Assembly: GCA_022885665.1 (NCBI GenBank)
Contig: JAGQDJ010000011.1
Location: 62,001-126,000 of the forward strand
Reading direction: 5' to 3'
Length of the DNA: 64,000 nt
DNA from: Triops longicaudatus
Lineage: Eukaryota; Arthropoda; Branchiopoda; Notostraca; Triopsidae
A program made the position numbers and the translations under genes. The notes under the pieces are model-generated. The model was not told where the DNA came from. It searched no databases and was given only the letters and a program-made list of their open reading frames with translations. The number at the start of each line of letters is the position of its first letter. Position 1 is the stretch's first letter. This document shows positions 49,964-63,600 of this stretch, piece after piece.

Positions 49964-52900
49964 ATACGAAAAGCATAAGAGCTTAACAACTCGAAAACTG
50001 TTGGGGATACGTTTTCACTTGAGATTTATACCGAGAATGTAGCTGCAGTCAAAAATTAACGCCTTGCAAGTATGGCTCAATTCCATTTTTTTTTATAGTG
50101 TCCGGAACATCTCGATTTTTGTCATTCAATGTTCCTCTGATCGTATTAAACCGAATCGGAAGCCTATTATTGAATTGTGAGCCTAAAGCACGAGGAAAGA
50201 GTTGCTTTCGTCGGTTGAGGATTTTTGGTTCAGAATTTTTACATTTTGTGAATTCCACCTTTAAGATACCCATGTCGTAGCTTACATTTAACTTTTGAAC
50301 CATCGTCTTACACGTGTATTGATTTTATGCTCCATTCTCCTTAATAAGATACTCATTAGTGACAGGTGGAGGAATTTTTGAACTACTAGGAGCTGGCTGG
50401 TGTTCACTTTTCTAAACGTCGCTCTGTTTCCAGCGTCGTAATTGCATAGGTTCGTCTCTGGCTAATCTTTTTTATGTCGATGAAGAGATTAAGCAAATTG
50501 TCAAGTTTTCGCGATTGGCCTGATAAGTGAGGATTACACTGGGGAGAAAAAAAAAGTGTGCGGGTGTAAAGTGTTTCCGTGTATTAACTTGTAGAAAAAT
50601 CGATACTGTCTATTAAAACCTGAGCTTGTACTTCTTTTCGTTCAGTAAGATTCCAAAAAGTGACAAAAAATGGGTTGATGGAAAACTCCACATGAGTAAA
50701 GAAAAGGGGGAAAGAAAGCACTTGGGAGCTTTCCTTTTAGTAAATGGAAAGCTTGTAACTTGCTTGCTGTTGCTTTCCCAGTGTGTCTTTCATTTTTTTC
50801 CGTTTTCGCGCTAAAAAAGGCTTAAAATAACTATGGTATTTGTCGAGACTTCATTTTTTCCCAGACTATCGCATTAATTCGTATTACTTCTCGTTGGGAG
50901 ATTAGAATATCATCTAGACAGCAATAACTCGTAAATAGTTCATAACAATGCGCGAATGCATCGTATTTGTTATGTTCTGTTTGTATTGTAACACAAATGC
51001 CTCGTTAATGAACACGTTATTTCTTCGTTGCGGTCAGTCCTCCGCGGTGTACAAGTTTATCTGGCACAAAGTAAACATGACATTACGGTCTCTAACTACC
51101 AGTTTTCGTTAGAAAGTAAATGTAGGTGATTGAGGTTTCGACAGAAGTGATTCGTTAGCGTCTCTTCTTCCTTGTAGACCCTTTTCGGTATTCACTAAAG
51201 TTCCGGTATCTCGTTAACTGGGACCATGATTGCGTGAGATTTCCTTAGTGGTCCTCCCAAGGGCTTGATGTAATTTTAGTTGTGCGTAAAGAATGAACGC
51301 ATCAGACATATTGAGACGAAAAACAAGAGAAAAAAAAGCGGCTTTGATGTCCTGTCTCTATTGCTCTAAATTAGGCCGCAAGTTTCAGGGAAGAAACACT
51401 GGGAATTAGGGTGAGTCTAGACTAACTTAATAAATTCAAAGTAAACATGTAACCAAATTATTTCTATCAATTGGAAATGTCAAACAGTAGAGACCCAAAC
51501 TTCTTAATTCTCGAAAAGCTGGAATAGACTTTGAGTTTCTGCTTTATCTTGAGTGAGCAAAATTAATGAGAAAGTAATAATGAAGACGAGTCAGTGAAAA
51601 GAAATTACAACAAAAATAAAAAGATTAGCGACAACTTGGCTATTTACTTAAAAGTAATATATTTTAGTTTAGTTTATTTATTTATTTAGTTTATTTCTTT
51701 ATTATTTTTTTTTATTTTTTATTATTTTTTTTTGCAATCAAAGAAAAACTTTTGCCCGTCGGACTTGCTTCAGCGTGGAAGCTTTTATTCGCCTCGATTT
51801 TCCGTGGTGTAGCCTGGTACAGCATTCAAATTTGAAATCCCTTTCTGCAACCGTTGACTTCGTTTGCAAATTATGGCATTTCGGGAACAAAATCACCTCG
51901 TCTGTTTTTATTGCTATTAGTGAAGGTGAGTTGAGGTAGCTTTTGTGTTGTTTGCAGGGGAGACAAGAACGAACGACTGCGAAGTAACAGTGAAGCTCGT
52001 CTGTTCTTTTCAACAAAGAAAAAACTGAGAAAGGACAAATTTACCGATCTGTCTTGCTTTCATCTTTCATGTAAGTTTATATTCATCCAAAGATACAGTA
52101 CAAGCTAGCTTAGGAAGTAAGTTTCCTTATTCTTGATCTATTCGCTATAGGCGACAGACGCCGTATTGATCCATCGTGTAAGACCACAGCAGAAATACTA
52201 CCCGTAGCACTCTACTAAAGGCACAAGGAAAGCCCAGACGCAATAACAAAGAAGAGAAGGAAAAAAAACGGCCTTTAACCTGGCTTTCACCAATCAAGGG
52301 CAAGAAGTAAACGCGCAAAAAAATAAGGCAAGCTAAAAACAATTTGGAAGAAAAAGAAATAAAGCGAATATAGAAGGGAGTCACCCAATATCTCTTTTTC
52401 TTATCTTTTTTTTTTTTCCTTTAGGGCATATACCGTCCGTAGAACAAACATTAGGTTTGCAGATGTTATAAAAGTCTTTTGTCTCATTATGCGTCACCAC
52501 AATGTCGACCGGCATTCGCGACACTTATGGCCCATTACAGCCAACCATTTTTTTCACGCGCATGTTTCTCATAATTTAAAAAGAATCAAGTATTTAGATA
52601 ATCGTTACTTTAGTCATGGGGCTTTCTATTCTCACAAGAATAAAAACTAGGTAATCTGTCCAGTTTTTATTTCCCATTTCGCTAATGGCGCGGGTTGAAA
52701 TACCCGGCAACCCCGCTGTGCAACATTCTAGCTAAATAAGTAACGCTAAAAATTTGCAGCAGTATAGCTGTAATAATCCTCAACTCGTTGGCAGCTAATG
52801 GAATATCGTGCTCTTTTGGATAACGGTCTATTTACACCTACAGCATGAGGCATTTTACTATGATTATGCTACCCCAGAATTGGCATAACGGATTAACCGG

Positions 52901-55354
52901 CATAGACGGATCTAAGTCAGTTAAATAGCCAGGTATACTAATTGAAACGATGGTGACAATTTAGCAAAGGGTAATTACGGTCAGTTTCAAAATTTTTACT
53001 TTAATACATATTGTAAAAAATAATCCCGGTATCGGTTTAAAACATATGTCCATTTACGCGATTAGTTTGTTCCACGAAAATGTACGGTAAAAGTGGAACC
53101 ACGTAAACTAAATAACCCCTGTGCATTTTTAAAATACAAATTTGTTTACTTTGTAGTTCTCTGAAAGGTATAAGTCAAAATGTGGAAAAAATGTTTGAGC
53201 TTTTTTTTAAAAAAAAAACTAATACTGTGTTTCAGACATGACAGGTTACCGATAACAGCACAGTGTTTGTAAAAATTTAATTAATTTATCTATCGTGTGT
53301 TACAGACCTAGTGTGACGAAATTTGCGCAACTTGCTACATGACTTTCCGAATCATGTAAATGTCCCTCGTCTCGCATTGCACTAACATCTGTTGCATAAT
53401 TGGCTATTCAAAACCTAAAAAATTTTTTACTGTGTAAAAATGAACTTACATTTATCTGTTGCACTTTGCAATTGCAACTGTAGACTATTTATTTATTAGT
53501 ATTGCGCTATTAAGTGAGATATTGAGCTTAAAAAATCGTTAATACCATTTGATTAAATGCAGCATTTCGTCTTCATCTGGCATTAGTCCGTTTCGGCGAT
53601 TTCTTCTTCACTGTTTATCGCCAAATTAGAAGATTCTCGTTATATCTTGTATCGTCTTTGTGCATTGATTATCTAGGCCTTATGTGGTTATGTTGCGAGC
53701 CTTAATCAGCCCGGGGTTAATACAGAGATAAAAGGAATAACAAACACTAAACAAGATCTAGACGAGACACAGTTATCTTAATTCACATGTTAATGACTTT
53801 ACTTTCTACACTAATCCTATAATTGCCTCGCAATCAGAATTTAAGCTTTTTAATTGTTCAGTGCGATTGAGGAAGTGTGTTTGAATTTATGGTACGTTTC
53901 CTGGTGCTCCAGGGGTTAAGAATTTAAAGCCCACATTTAACAACAAAATATATTGGACCACTTCATATGCTTGTCTTGATACCCTCTCTTTCCTCGCCCC
54001 GTCTGAAGAAGAACAAGGATGAGGTGGACTAAGGAGATCGAGGAGGAGGCGACGAGTTCAAATTAGGGACGGAAATTTGGTATGTCATTTGCATGGCGCT
54101 TATTCTAGCGTCGTTCTTGTGAGAAGAAAAGCCTAGCGGAGTACGGAAAAAAAAAGAAAGGCAAGTCGAGAAAAATGTGTAACCATCAGCAGCAGGGCCA
54201 TAGCAAACGGCGCCTGGAGTAGAAGGTGGAAGATAAAAGGACAGTAGGTAAGTCTTTTGTGAAGCGAACTTTCCGCTGTCTTTGCTTATAAGACTTGGCT
54301 CGAAAGGCAGAAAAGAAGAGTTCAATCCTATTCATCAATCACTTGTTCTTAACTTGAAATTAATGGGGAACTTTCAATATCCCGAGTCTTGGTTGTTCCC
54401 AGGAAGCCAAAAATTGTACCCGGAGTACTGGAGAAAGAAATGAAGCATATCACTCTACCCCCCTCCATGCTCGCAAAAGAAAAGGAAATAAAAGAACTGT
54501 TTAAATTTCATGGAAAAGTGTACCGTATAAAAAACGAAGGGTCTTATGCAAATTATGTTGGAGAGAACACCCCATGGTGCGTCAGCGGAAAACTACTCCA
54601 GAAATAAATATTGTTAAGCATTTTTACCCTTTCCGTATGGTAAAGGAAGGGTGCTGCGATGCTTGCGTTCTACGGGTTTGCATGTCGTATGCCGGACATG
54701 TTTTTCCTTTTGCTGCTCCAGTTTTTTCGTCTTCATGCGTCGGAGGTGGACTGTTTGCTTATCCGGCTATGAGATGCATTCTGCTCCTCGCGTCTCGCGT
54801 AAATGCATGCAAAAGGGGGGATGAAGAGTATACGCCCTAAAGCTATTAATAATGTATTCATGAGCTTGTGCACTAGCCTCTAAACACCTGTCAAAGTCTT
54901 TCCGGGGGGTGTGAAGTCTTCATGGAAAACTTGTTTGCTTCACTTTCCTCCGGTGATTTGGAGTTAGTGATTCAGCTTATCGGCCCCTCGATCACCCTTG
55001 TACCTCGAAATCTATGCGCTAAACACCACTTTGATACACTTTGCTTTTTACCCGATCTTTCCTATTTCCGATGATGTCTCGGGAGTTCTTCAATATGGGA
55101 CATAGGGCCAATGCAATAAGGAAGCATGTCTGCAGATTGGCCTTTTCGATTGCAGACGTAATAATGCTATGGTGACTAGTGACGGGGCAGGAGAGGCGGG
55201 TTTGGATTTGGTTGCCCGATAGAATTATCATATGAAATGAGGGCGACGGCGTTAGGATGAAATTCGCTCAAGGGCGTAAAATCAGTAGGGATAAATAGCC
55301 CACAGCGAGTATCGGCTATGTTGGTGCTGCGCACGTTGCTGTGCTTAAGTTTGA
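49964..55354. other. Gene-poor AT-rich block
   Basis: Low-complexity T/A sequence at 51664-51734 and several T or A runs. There are short open frames at 54389-54607 and 54574-54840 on the plus strand, without recognisable domains, which could belong with the doubtful decayed segments that follow. Confidence 0.45.
51664..51734 (+). repeat. (TTTA)n-like low-complexity tract
   Basis: TTTA/TTTAG units grade into runs of T broken by ATTA. This is low-complexity DNA with no coding content. Confidence 0.85.
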
Positions 55355-55893
55355 GGACAGATCTATTCCGCAGTTTATGCCAAAAACTCCGCCCAGCTGA
55401 TCCATCCCCGTTGGGACCAAATGGTCGCTGTGCTCTTGCGGAAATGTAACTTGTCTTTTACGGATATGGTTTGGGATGATGGATTTAGAAACACGGATCG
55501 GGTTCGTGTGAAACTTACAGGTTGGAGCAAAGCCATGGAAACACCGGAAATGACAAATGTTGTGTATGTTGTTCCTCAGATGGGTAAATAAAGAAAGGCC
55601 ACCCGTAGACCATCCGTAAATATTGCGTTGGATCAGTTAACAGGTAATGGGCGTAGTTTAGAAGAAATATGCCCTACGAATTATAAAGAGTCTTCTTTGC
55701 CTGGAAGCATTCTTTGTGATATCATAAGTTATGACCCTACCGGAACACCAAAAGCTGGACGCCGTTGATCTTTATATCAAAGAAAAATACTCGGCAGTAC
55801 CACAGTTGTTTTGCTTGTTTCCGTAAAGTAGTCTTTGGGACAAAGCATGTAGACAATGCATGGGAGGCTTTTAGAAATATGACTTTACTGTAA
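55355..55893 (+). pseudogene. Possible decayed coding segment, origin unknown
   Basis: From 55355 to 55768 a single frame runs 137 codons with only one internal stop (TAA at 55589), against roughly eight or nine expected. After a frame change near 55762, another 43 codons are open up to TAA at 55891. The conceptual residues are well mixed in charge and rich in Asp, Lys and Val, unlike most noise frames here. No domain is recognised. One or two such stretches are expected by chance in a window this size, so this is a weak call. A decayed mobile-element or endogenous viral gene would be possible, but nothing identifies it. Confidence 0.15.
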
Positions 55894-56453
55894 ATCCTTT
55901 GTTGTCAGTACTAATAAACTGTTTCTTTTTAACTCCAGATTTATAGTGCATTGATTAGCAGTTTTGTATTGGTAAACGTTTGCAGGTTTTCCATACTTCG
56001 GGGATTTATTGCTCGACGTTGCTCGCTTTGATATAGTGGAGTGCAGTGAGACCAGCTATGAAAAAGCTATGTAAATGATCTGCTTTAAGGCGATAATGAG
56101 TATTCCTCGTCTGCGTTGTACCTTCGTTGCTGGTGAATGCATAAAGTAGTACAAATAGCTTTCCGTATTCAGGACGGGCGTAGAATCCCTAATTTCACCG
56201 CTTTTTCTCTACGTTTGGATGGGTTTATGGCAATTTTGTGGCCTTGCAAAGATACTCTAAAAAAATAATTGTTACAGCTTTTAAACAATTATTCGTACAA
56301 TCTGTCCGTATCACTTTTCCTAATAAAAAGGTAACCAGACGAAACTTCTGATAAGTTGGAACGCTTTATCCATGTAGTAGAAAGTCATGCAGTTATAAAG
56401 ATTTGCTGATGTCGAGTACGCAATTAGTTTTAGTAATGTACACAAAATTGTGA

Positions 56454-56912
56454 TCATATCTACGACAGTGTCATAACTACTGTAGGAGTTACAGCACGTC
56501 AAGCGAATTAGTCGAGTTGATGAGTCCCAAAGAAGCTCATTCGGCAGCTAAGTCTACTAATTATGTTCCTACTGCTGGTTTTTACCCAAGCATATTTTCC
56601 ACAGCAGCCGAGGAAGACCTGCCGAGTCGAGTTCAATGAGGCGGAAAGACCAGCCGCACCAGCAGGTCTGTTCTGTCTTGTAATTCTCGTCTCGTTAGAC
56701 TGAATTCTTCACTTGTTGATCAGCTTTCGAAGGCCATGGTGTAAGCATTCCCGAAACCTTGCAAGGGACAAGACAAGGCACCTAACCAAGATACAATTCC
56801 ACGCGCACCAGTGAATCCCGTTTTATTCGATTGGGATGACACCGGAAACCACCAAAATAAATTCACATTCGAGAACCAAGGAAAGAAAATTCCATTAAGG
56901 TTTATTATATAG
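56454..56912 (+). pseudogene. Possible second decayed coding segment
   Basis: One frame of 153 codons contains only two internal stops (56637 and 56742) before TAG at 56910. The translation is Ser/Lys/Pro-rich and unrecognised. It lies on the same strand, 0.56 kb after the similar segment at 55355-55893, which is the only reason to list it. Taken alone it is within chance expectation. Confidence 0.12.
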
Positions 56913-57591
56913 AGCGTTGTGATAGTCGCTGATGGTTGATAGGCTATTAATTGCTATGGTGTTCATGACAAAGTCAACCATAGTAAGATTGGCCGTCAAG
57001 AATAATGGTATCGTTAAAAACTTGCGGGGTCTATAATTGTAAAAAAAGGAAAAAGAAAGCTTTGAAAAGAGGGGCTTATTTGCATCCACGACAAAGAAGG
57101 GTCGAAGACTGTCAACGTGGATTTGCATCCATTTCTATAGTTGGCAAAAGCGCTGGAAGTTCCAAAGTGCTCTGGAGCAGAAAGAAAAAAGAAAAGGATA
57201 TTGCAAAATAGATGGATCTGGGCAGTATTTTTTCGCTCCATTCGAAATAATTTTGAAGTCTCAGCTTCAAATGTCGCTGACGTATTAGCTTTAGGGTCAG
57301 ACGCAATGTTCTCAAGACTTTTCTGCTTACTGGAAAGTATTCTTTGATGCTACGGCCATCACAGGGGGCGGAAATTATTTGAATATTTTTCTGAGCCTCA
57401 TCCATAGCAATCTAGGTTTACACCTGGTGAGCATGCTCTCCGCTTCTACTTCTCTTTTTTTTTACCCCATCCTTTTCATTTTTCTTTCTTTCACCCGAAA
57501 CCTCATCGATGATGCCGGGCTTCCAGCTAGGGAGCTATATTGATCAAAAATGAAAAAAAGTGACTGAGGCATATTTTCAATAATGTAATGG

Positions 57592-57623
57592 CTTGCCGGT
57601 ACTACCTACGCCGTACCGGCAAG
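57592..57623. repeat. Perfect 11-bp GC-rich inverted repeat (hairpin)
   Basis: CTTGCCGGTAC at 57592-57602 and GTACCGGCAAG at 57613-57623 are exact reverse complements around a 10-base loop, in otherwise AT-rich DNA. It would form a stable stem in either strand. It is not a prokaryotic terminator context. No CTRR-type Helitron end or flanking duplication was seen. Confidence 0.85.
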
Positions 57624-60600
57624 AAAGGGGCTTTTGGAGTTGATCGGAAGTCGAGCTGGTAAGTTATTACTGGAGAGGGACCTTGGGAAGGTAATTCCCC
57701 TCAGGGAAAAACGTAGGGTAGGCCAATCCAGGTTATTTGGGTACAAATGTTCTGTGATAAATAGAGGGTCATGTCCACAAGGTTCGTGTCTAGCGTGTAG
57801 CGCATGTGAATCGAGTGGGCTGTTGACGACTGGGACGAGAGGGTTAAAAGAACCGCGTGAAAAAAAAAATGTTTTTCCCATTGAACCCCCAAAAAATGCC
57901 CAGTTCTTTTCTCAGCGTTAGCAACGAGAGAAAATGCGATGAAAGAATGAACACGTCTCTACTACGAATTTGAATGCTTAATGTTGATCAAGTGACAAGG
58001 CCCCATGGGGATATGTTGTACTAGCTTAGCGCGAGTTCCACATGTGCGAGAGGGACCCAGCATAACCCGACACACTGTCTTCCGAATAATCCATAATGGC
58101 TGTCACTCTCCCACTTCACGCAAAAGAATAGACGAAAGGAATCCCCAGCGTTATTTCAAAACTTTTTCTTTCCTCGAGTTCCTTGTAAGAAAGTAGATCA
58201 CACAAGTGTTGCTTAAGAACTTTTTCCATGCTACACTTGTATACAAAGGCATTAGTCGGGCTTTCCCCGAGGTGATTTTTCTTGCAAGGTGAGGCGATAT
58301 ACTGAAGATCTTTCTTGGTTATTATTTTTTAGGGAGTCTGGGAATTTCTAGAATGTCGTTATTCAAATTCTAATGGCAATATTTTGTGAATCTGTTGCAG
58401 ACTTTGGCGGTACTGAATCCCTTACGCGCAACTGATGCGGCCATTTTGCAAGACACGGATTTGGCTGGACCTTTGGCCTTTTGCCTGGCATTCGGTGGCT
58501 GTCTGCTCTTGGTAAGACCTGACTTTCTTTCTTCTCCCTAGGAAGAATATTGACCAAAAAGAATTTAATGAAACCTAATAAAGGTAATATTGTGGTAAGG
58601 GGACTCAAGAGGATCTTTTGCAAGCTAGGGTTTCAGTGTTCTTGTGAAAGTTTATGAGTGCTCATGTTAGAAAATTGATTAGCGTGGTTACCGTAGTGAC
58701 ATTTGGAGGGTTGTTAAGACAAACCTGTAGCGACATTGACCATGGCAAAGATTCCTAATGAAAAGAAGGAAGGTAGAACGAGCAAATAAATCCTATCAGA
58801 GTCGCTTTTTATTGACTCTTGCGTTTTTCGCAGATCTGCGCAGTTCCTTACAGCTCAGCGATTTTACTTTTTGTCGGAATTTCGCTACACGCAGAAATAC
58901 AATCCTCGAGTTGACCTTATTAAGCAAACGTGATCTCACTTCCAAATGAGTATCTATTACTTGCACCGAATTTCAGTGAAAAGTGCCATGGTGATCCTTT
59001 TATGGAGTGTGCATGTGTTAGCTACACGTGGCAAATTGTGGAACAAAAAGCGCGACGCGAATATGTCTATCGTTCTTCTCGGGAAGCGAGCAATTATTCT
59101 CAGTAAAAGGACATTTGCAAACTTTTGACGGCCTCGTAAAAGCCAGCGAGCCGAGTTTTGTTCAAACACGCTGGTCATTATTGCCAGGCCCTAGTTAACG
59201 AGGTGGTAATGGAGCAGTCGTCCTTAATTGTTTCTGGCCATAACGGGGCCGCTTTTCGAGCTCTACCTCCGTGAACACATCAGAAGGAGAGAAGACGAGG
59301 AAATTATAATCCCGCTCAGCTCTTTCCAGCTCTTCTTAGCGCGTCTGTATCCAAAACGCTTTGGGAAACGGCTATATGACAGGGTTTTATAGGTGGGACG
59401 CTGCTTTCGTTTATAAAGAGAAGATGGTGTAAAACGGCTTCAGTTGCCCAGCTTGCCTCCTCCGCAATTTCCTTGTCGCAGCCCGTACCAACGGATCACC
59501 TTTACAGGAAGAACAAGAACATCCCATCAGAGTTTGCCTTTGATAACTTTTTGTAAAGGATTCTACGGAAAAACACGTGGAAAACTAAGTTTGGTTACGA
59601 AAAGTTTTGCTAACTGCACTACCCATAACCTGTGTTTTGTGTTCATGCCATGAGCTATTGACATGTTACCACGCGGAAAGCTACGGTAACAATATCTCGC
59701 GGGTTCATAATGCTTGTCGCGTGCCAAAGTATAAAAATATGACCTAGTTACAAAATAAAGCTCTAGAGCTTGAACAGAAGAGCAAGCTGCACATGTATAT
59801 GTGCCGTAAACTGTGCAACGTTATGGTGAATGTCCTATTACCCGTTAATCTTTTATACAAAGTATTGCGAGGGAAGTTCAGGTAACGAACTTCATACTGA
59901 ACAACCAAGTGGAACAAACTTTTGCAAAGCTAAAATGTAAAATACGTTTTCCGAACTGAGGCAGAGGAATCCAGCGAAGTTAGTCTTCTACTAGCCATAA
60001 ACTGATTGTTAGAACCCGCCATCTTTATGAATTAAAAGCCACAACCGAATTTAATGCCCCAATTGAGTTTTTTTTCCGTCGTTTCAGTGTTTGTGTTTAT
60101 AACCCTCAAATAGCGCGGAAGGGAAACTTCATCGGACATAAAGAAGGCGACGTTTTTCGCAAAGAAGGCGGCATGAGCAGTCGGTCAATAACAGCAATTC
60201 TTCTTTAAATGTCTTATATGAAGGTGTATAAGTGCTACACTCGTACTTCTGGAAGTCTTGGTGCTGCTCGAAAACGCATAATTTAAACGTGAAGCTCAGG
60301 TTGCAGAGAGAAACTGAGATTAGCAAAACTCCTGTTGCGTAACATAATTCAGAACAGAATAAAAATTTTCTTCAAATAAATCTAAGCAGCAGTTACCAGC
60401 TTTGTTGAAACCGCGACTACGATAGGCCCTTGTGGTAGGAAAGAAAGTAAAGAAATCGTTGTTAGTAATAATTCTAGAAGAGCTCCGATTTTATCGGCCA
60501 GTGGCGACCAGGAGTTTGAGCAAAGTCAGATAATTGGCAAAATCGAACACAGTATTCTGCCACATTGGGAACATGCTAGAATATTTCAGTACAGTTTGTT

Positions 60601-63600
60601 TATATGCAATAGCAGAAGATGCACTTCGGCTGCTACACATGTACTTTATACTTATGTCCGCTATTCGGTTATGATGTAAGCTGTTACACAACCTTGTACA
60701 AGTAGGCACGAAGCGTAAGGGCATATAGCTCAGGAAAAGTTATACCAGGGCAGTTGAGGTAATCGGTTGTTCAGCAATAAGGCTTGGCAAAATCAGTTCT
60801 CGCTATCGTTATTCGTTGTTGATAATAGTAATACATTTGGTTTAATCTTAGTGGCGTTTATTTTATTCCATTATTTTTAAATTGGTATTACTTTGTTGAC
60901 GTATTAGCACAGTTTCTTAAGCATTAGTGCGTACCACTTCAACTGTGCTGTTAAAGCTACGTCAAGTGTATATTTCTAGGGGTAAAAGTCGGAAGGAAAA
61001 GGTCCCAAGTTCACTGAAGCATTGCATTCTGGGTGTGTTTGGAAATTGTCTCCGAGCTCAGTGCCAAAGCAAAGTCCAGTTCGATCTGCGTTTGGAGACT
61101 GACAGAAATACTTTTATTTGTTCAATTTCCTCGAAAAATTTGGTCCCAGAACTGGTCGGCTGAGTGTGTGTCTCGGGTTTTGGTAGGGCGAGTCTTAAAA
61201 GGATCTCAAACGAGGCTATCGCGTTAAAACTCTGTTGTGTTTCTGTTGGTTCGAACTAAAATGAAGTCTTTTGTCTCCGTTTCAGAGGATTAAAGTAGCT
61301 TTACTAAGTCTTTGGCTAACTTTGTAGCGAAATTCGAACTTCGATCTCTGTCGCAGCTTGTGCCTCTTCTTCTTAGAAGGAAAAAAAAGCTTATAAAGTA
61401 GTCTTAGAAGTCAACATCTGTTTAGGAGACGGTTTGGACTTGCATCAAATTTGTCAGTCTTATTTTTAAGATGTTTGGGATTGCATTGGCAGTAGTACCA
61501 CTTCGTAGGGGGGTTCAAGTAGTTCTCTAAATTTGTTGGTCTTTCAGGAGCGGTATGGGATGCGGAAGAAAAGAAAAAGAAAAAATCTAAGAGAGGTCCC
61601 TCACGGAGGAGGGGGAGGGGGGAGGAAGTGGTGTCGTGCTGTATAAGATACGTGCTCTATTCCACCATTCTATAGCTTTAGGGGAGGAAGAAACTATTAA
61701 AGAACACAAATAGATTAGCGTTAGCGGACTCTCAAGTCGCCAAAACAATCAACAGAATCGCCGTTGGAGCTCGCAACTGACTTTCAACTTCAACCCCTTC
61801 AATCCTCTTTTTGAAGCTGAGAGGGCATCGAAAAGGTGCATTACGGTGTCAAATTCTTTTCTGCGCACTTCTTTAGAGAATTGAGTTGGAGTCGTGGCCG
61901 TCTTCGTTCGCGATCTGACGCCCAAGAAAGCGCCAATGTTGACGATTTTGATGGACTCGGAACAGGAAGAATGTCAACGAACTTGCTTCGGGTTTGCAGA
62001 GGAAAAAGTGGATCAAAGAAAAGTAAAGCTTCTGGGCGCAGGAAAAATACTTCTTTTAAAGTTTCTTGAGAAATTCTGAATGGTAAAAAAAAGGAAAACG
62101 AACTTCTCTACCCCATACTCCGTCCAGTTAGAAAACTCCTTCGGAGAAAAGTATAGCGCAAAGCATGAGTGAAAAAGCTTCCAGCTCTTTAGCACAGTTC
62201 TCGGGAGTCACCCCCTTTTTCAGACATGTGAGCATTAAATTTGTAGCTGACTGGGAAAAAATGTCAGATGGCTTAGCTAGCTATTACGCGCAGTATGGTA
62301 CATACTTTTCCCGTTTGTAGCTCTCGATTCCACACATAACTTTTTGTCTTTGGGTTCCTTGACGATCTGACAATTTACAAGTCTTTTCTCTTCGTCTTCT
62401 AACGTATTAAAGCCTTCTTTAAAAGAAAAAAGGCTGTCGCCAAGGTTACTTAGTACCGTATTGTAGCTTCGCATATAATAGACATTAATCTGATTGCAAG
62501 GGTTTAGTATGAAAAACAAATAAATGTAGTAGAAGACTTCTAGCTCCGATAGAAATTTTTAACTAATTATTTGATTTTCACAGAGTTCAATAGTCAGAAC
62601 ATCAATAAAAAATGATAAATGTATATGTAGTGAGTAAAACTTAAAAATTAAATACGGAAGTTAAGTAAGCAACAGTTCACGAATCCCACAGCTAATCAAA
62701 TTATGGTAAGTTAACTATTATGTGCTTTGATTAATACTTTTCTCATGTGGAGCTCAGGAATTTTATTTTGCGTGCTTTTATTGATTAGCCTGTCATTGAT
62801 TATCCGCATTAAAAAAGATTCGGTAGAAATTTGTTGAATAAATAGTAATTTTTTGGATTACGCTTCGGTGAGAAACTTGGTACTGGAGTACATTTTTTAT
62901 CGATTTTTTTGGCATAAGTTTGTAACTGTCACGCACTTAGTTTGCTTCGTTGGAGGACTGCATAGATCGATCACTGCAAACAACTTATTGAAGTGGATTA
63001 ATAAGTAGTTACCTGTTACGAACAATTTCTACCTTTTTCTACCCTCGTTTCAAAAGCAACAGGAAGCTCACAGCTTAATAGTTAAGTATCCGACAATTAG
63101 TTTTTCCTCTTTAAATTTCTGTGCGCACGTTCGCTTTATTCTTTGCAACTTCGAATGAAATGAAACTTGAGAAAGGGTGAATTAAACTGACTTTAAAAAA
63201 GAAGTCGACAAATGAATAAGCTAGACAGCTCCGACACCCAGTTTGGTTTTTACGTTTCTGAGAGATGGTGGTAAAGGTGGGGGTGGGATAAATTGCACTG
63301 GACAGAAGAGCGTAATGAATTTTGTTCCATGGAAACTGCATGGAACGCGAATTTTCAGATTTTTTTTTAGTTTTTCGTAGGTAGATCGACGCGGAAAATA
63401 CAGGATGGATTTTTTCCTATGGAATTTTATTGGGTACTCTCGAAAGGTTTTTGGGGAGGCGGGTTAGAGCTATGTGCTCTCTTTTACATTGCGACATTGG
63501 CTTCTTGTCTTAGATTGCGTCATTAATTGTATACAAGAAGTTAGTTGGTTTCTTTTGAGTATTCGATTAGTCAAGTTTTATTAAACAGCGACCAGAGTTC

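Noticed and set aside
42670..61351. 12-mer TTCGATCTCTGT (or its complement) at 42670, 47498 and 61340, considered as a SINE signature
   Set aside because: Flanking sequence does not align between the three sites, and one lies in the LINE RT remnant, so a shared repeat is not supported.
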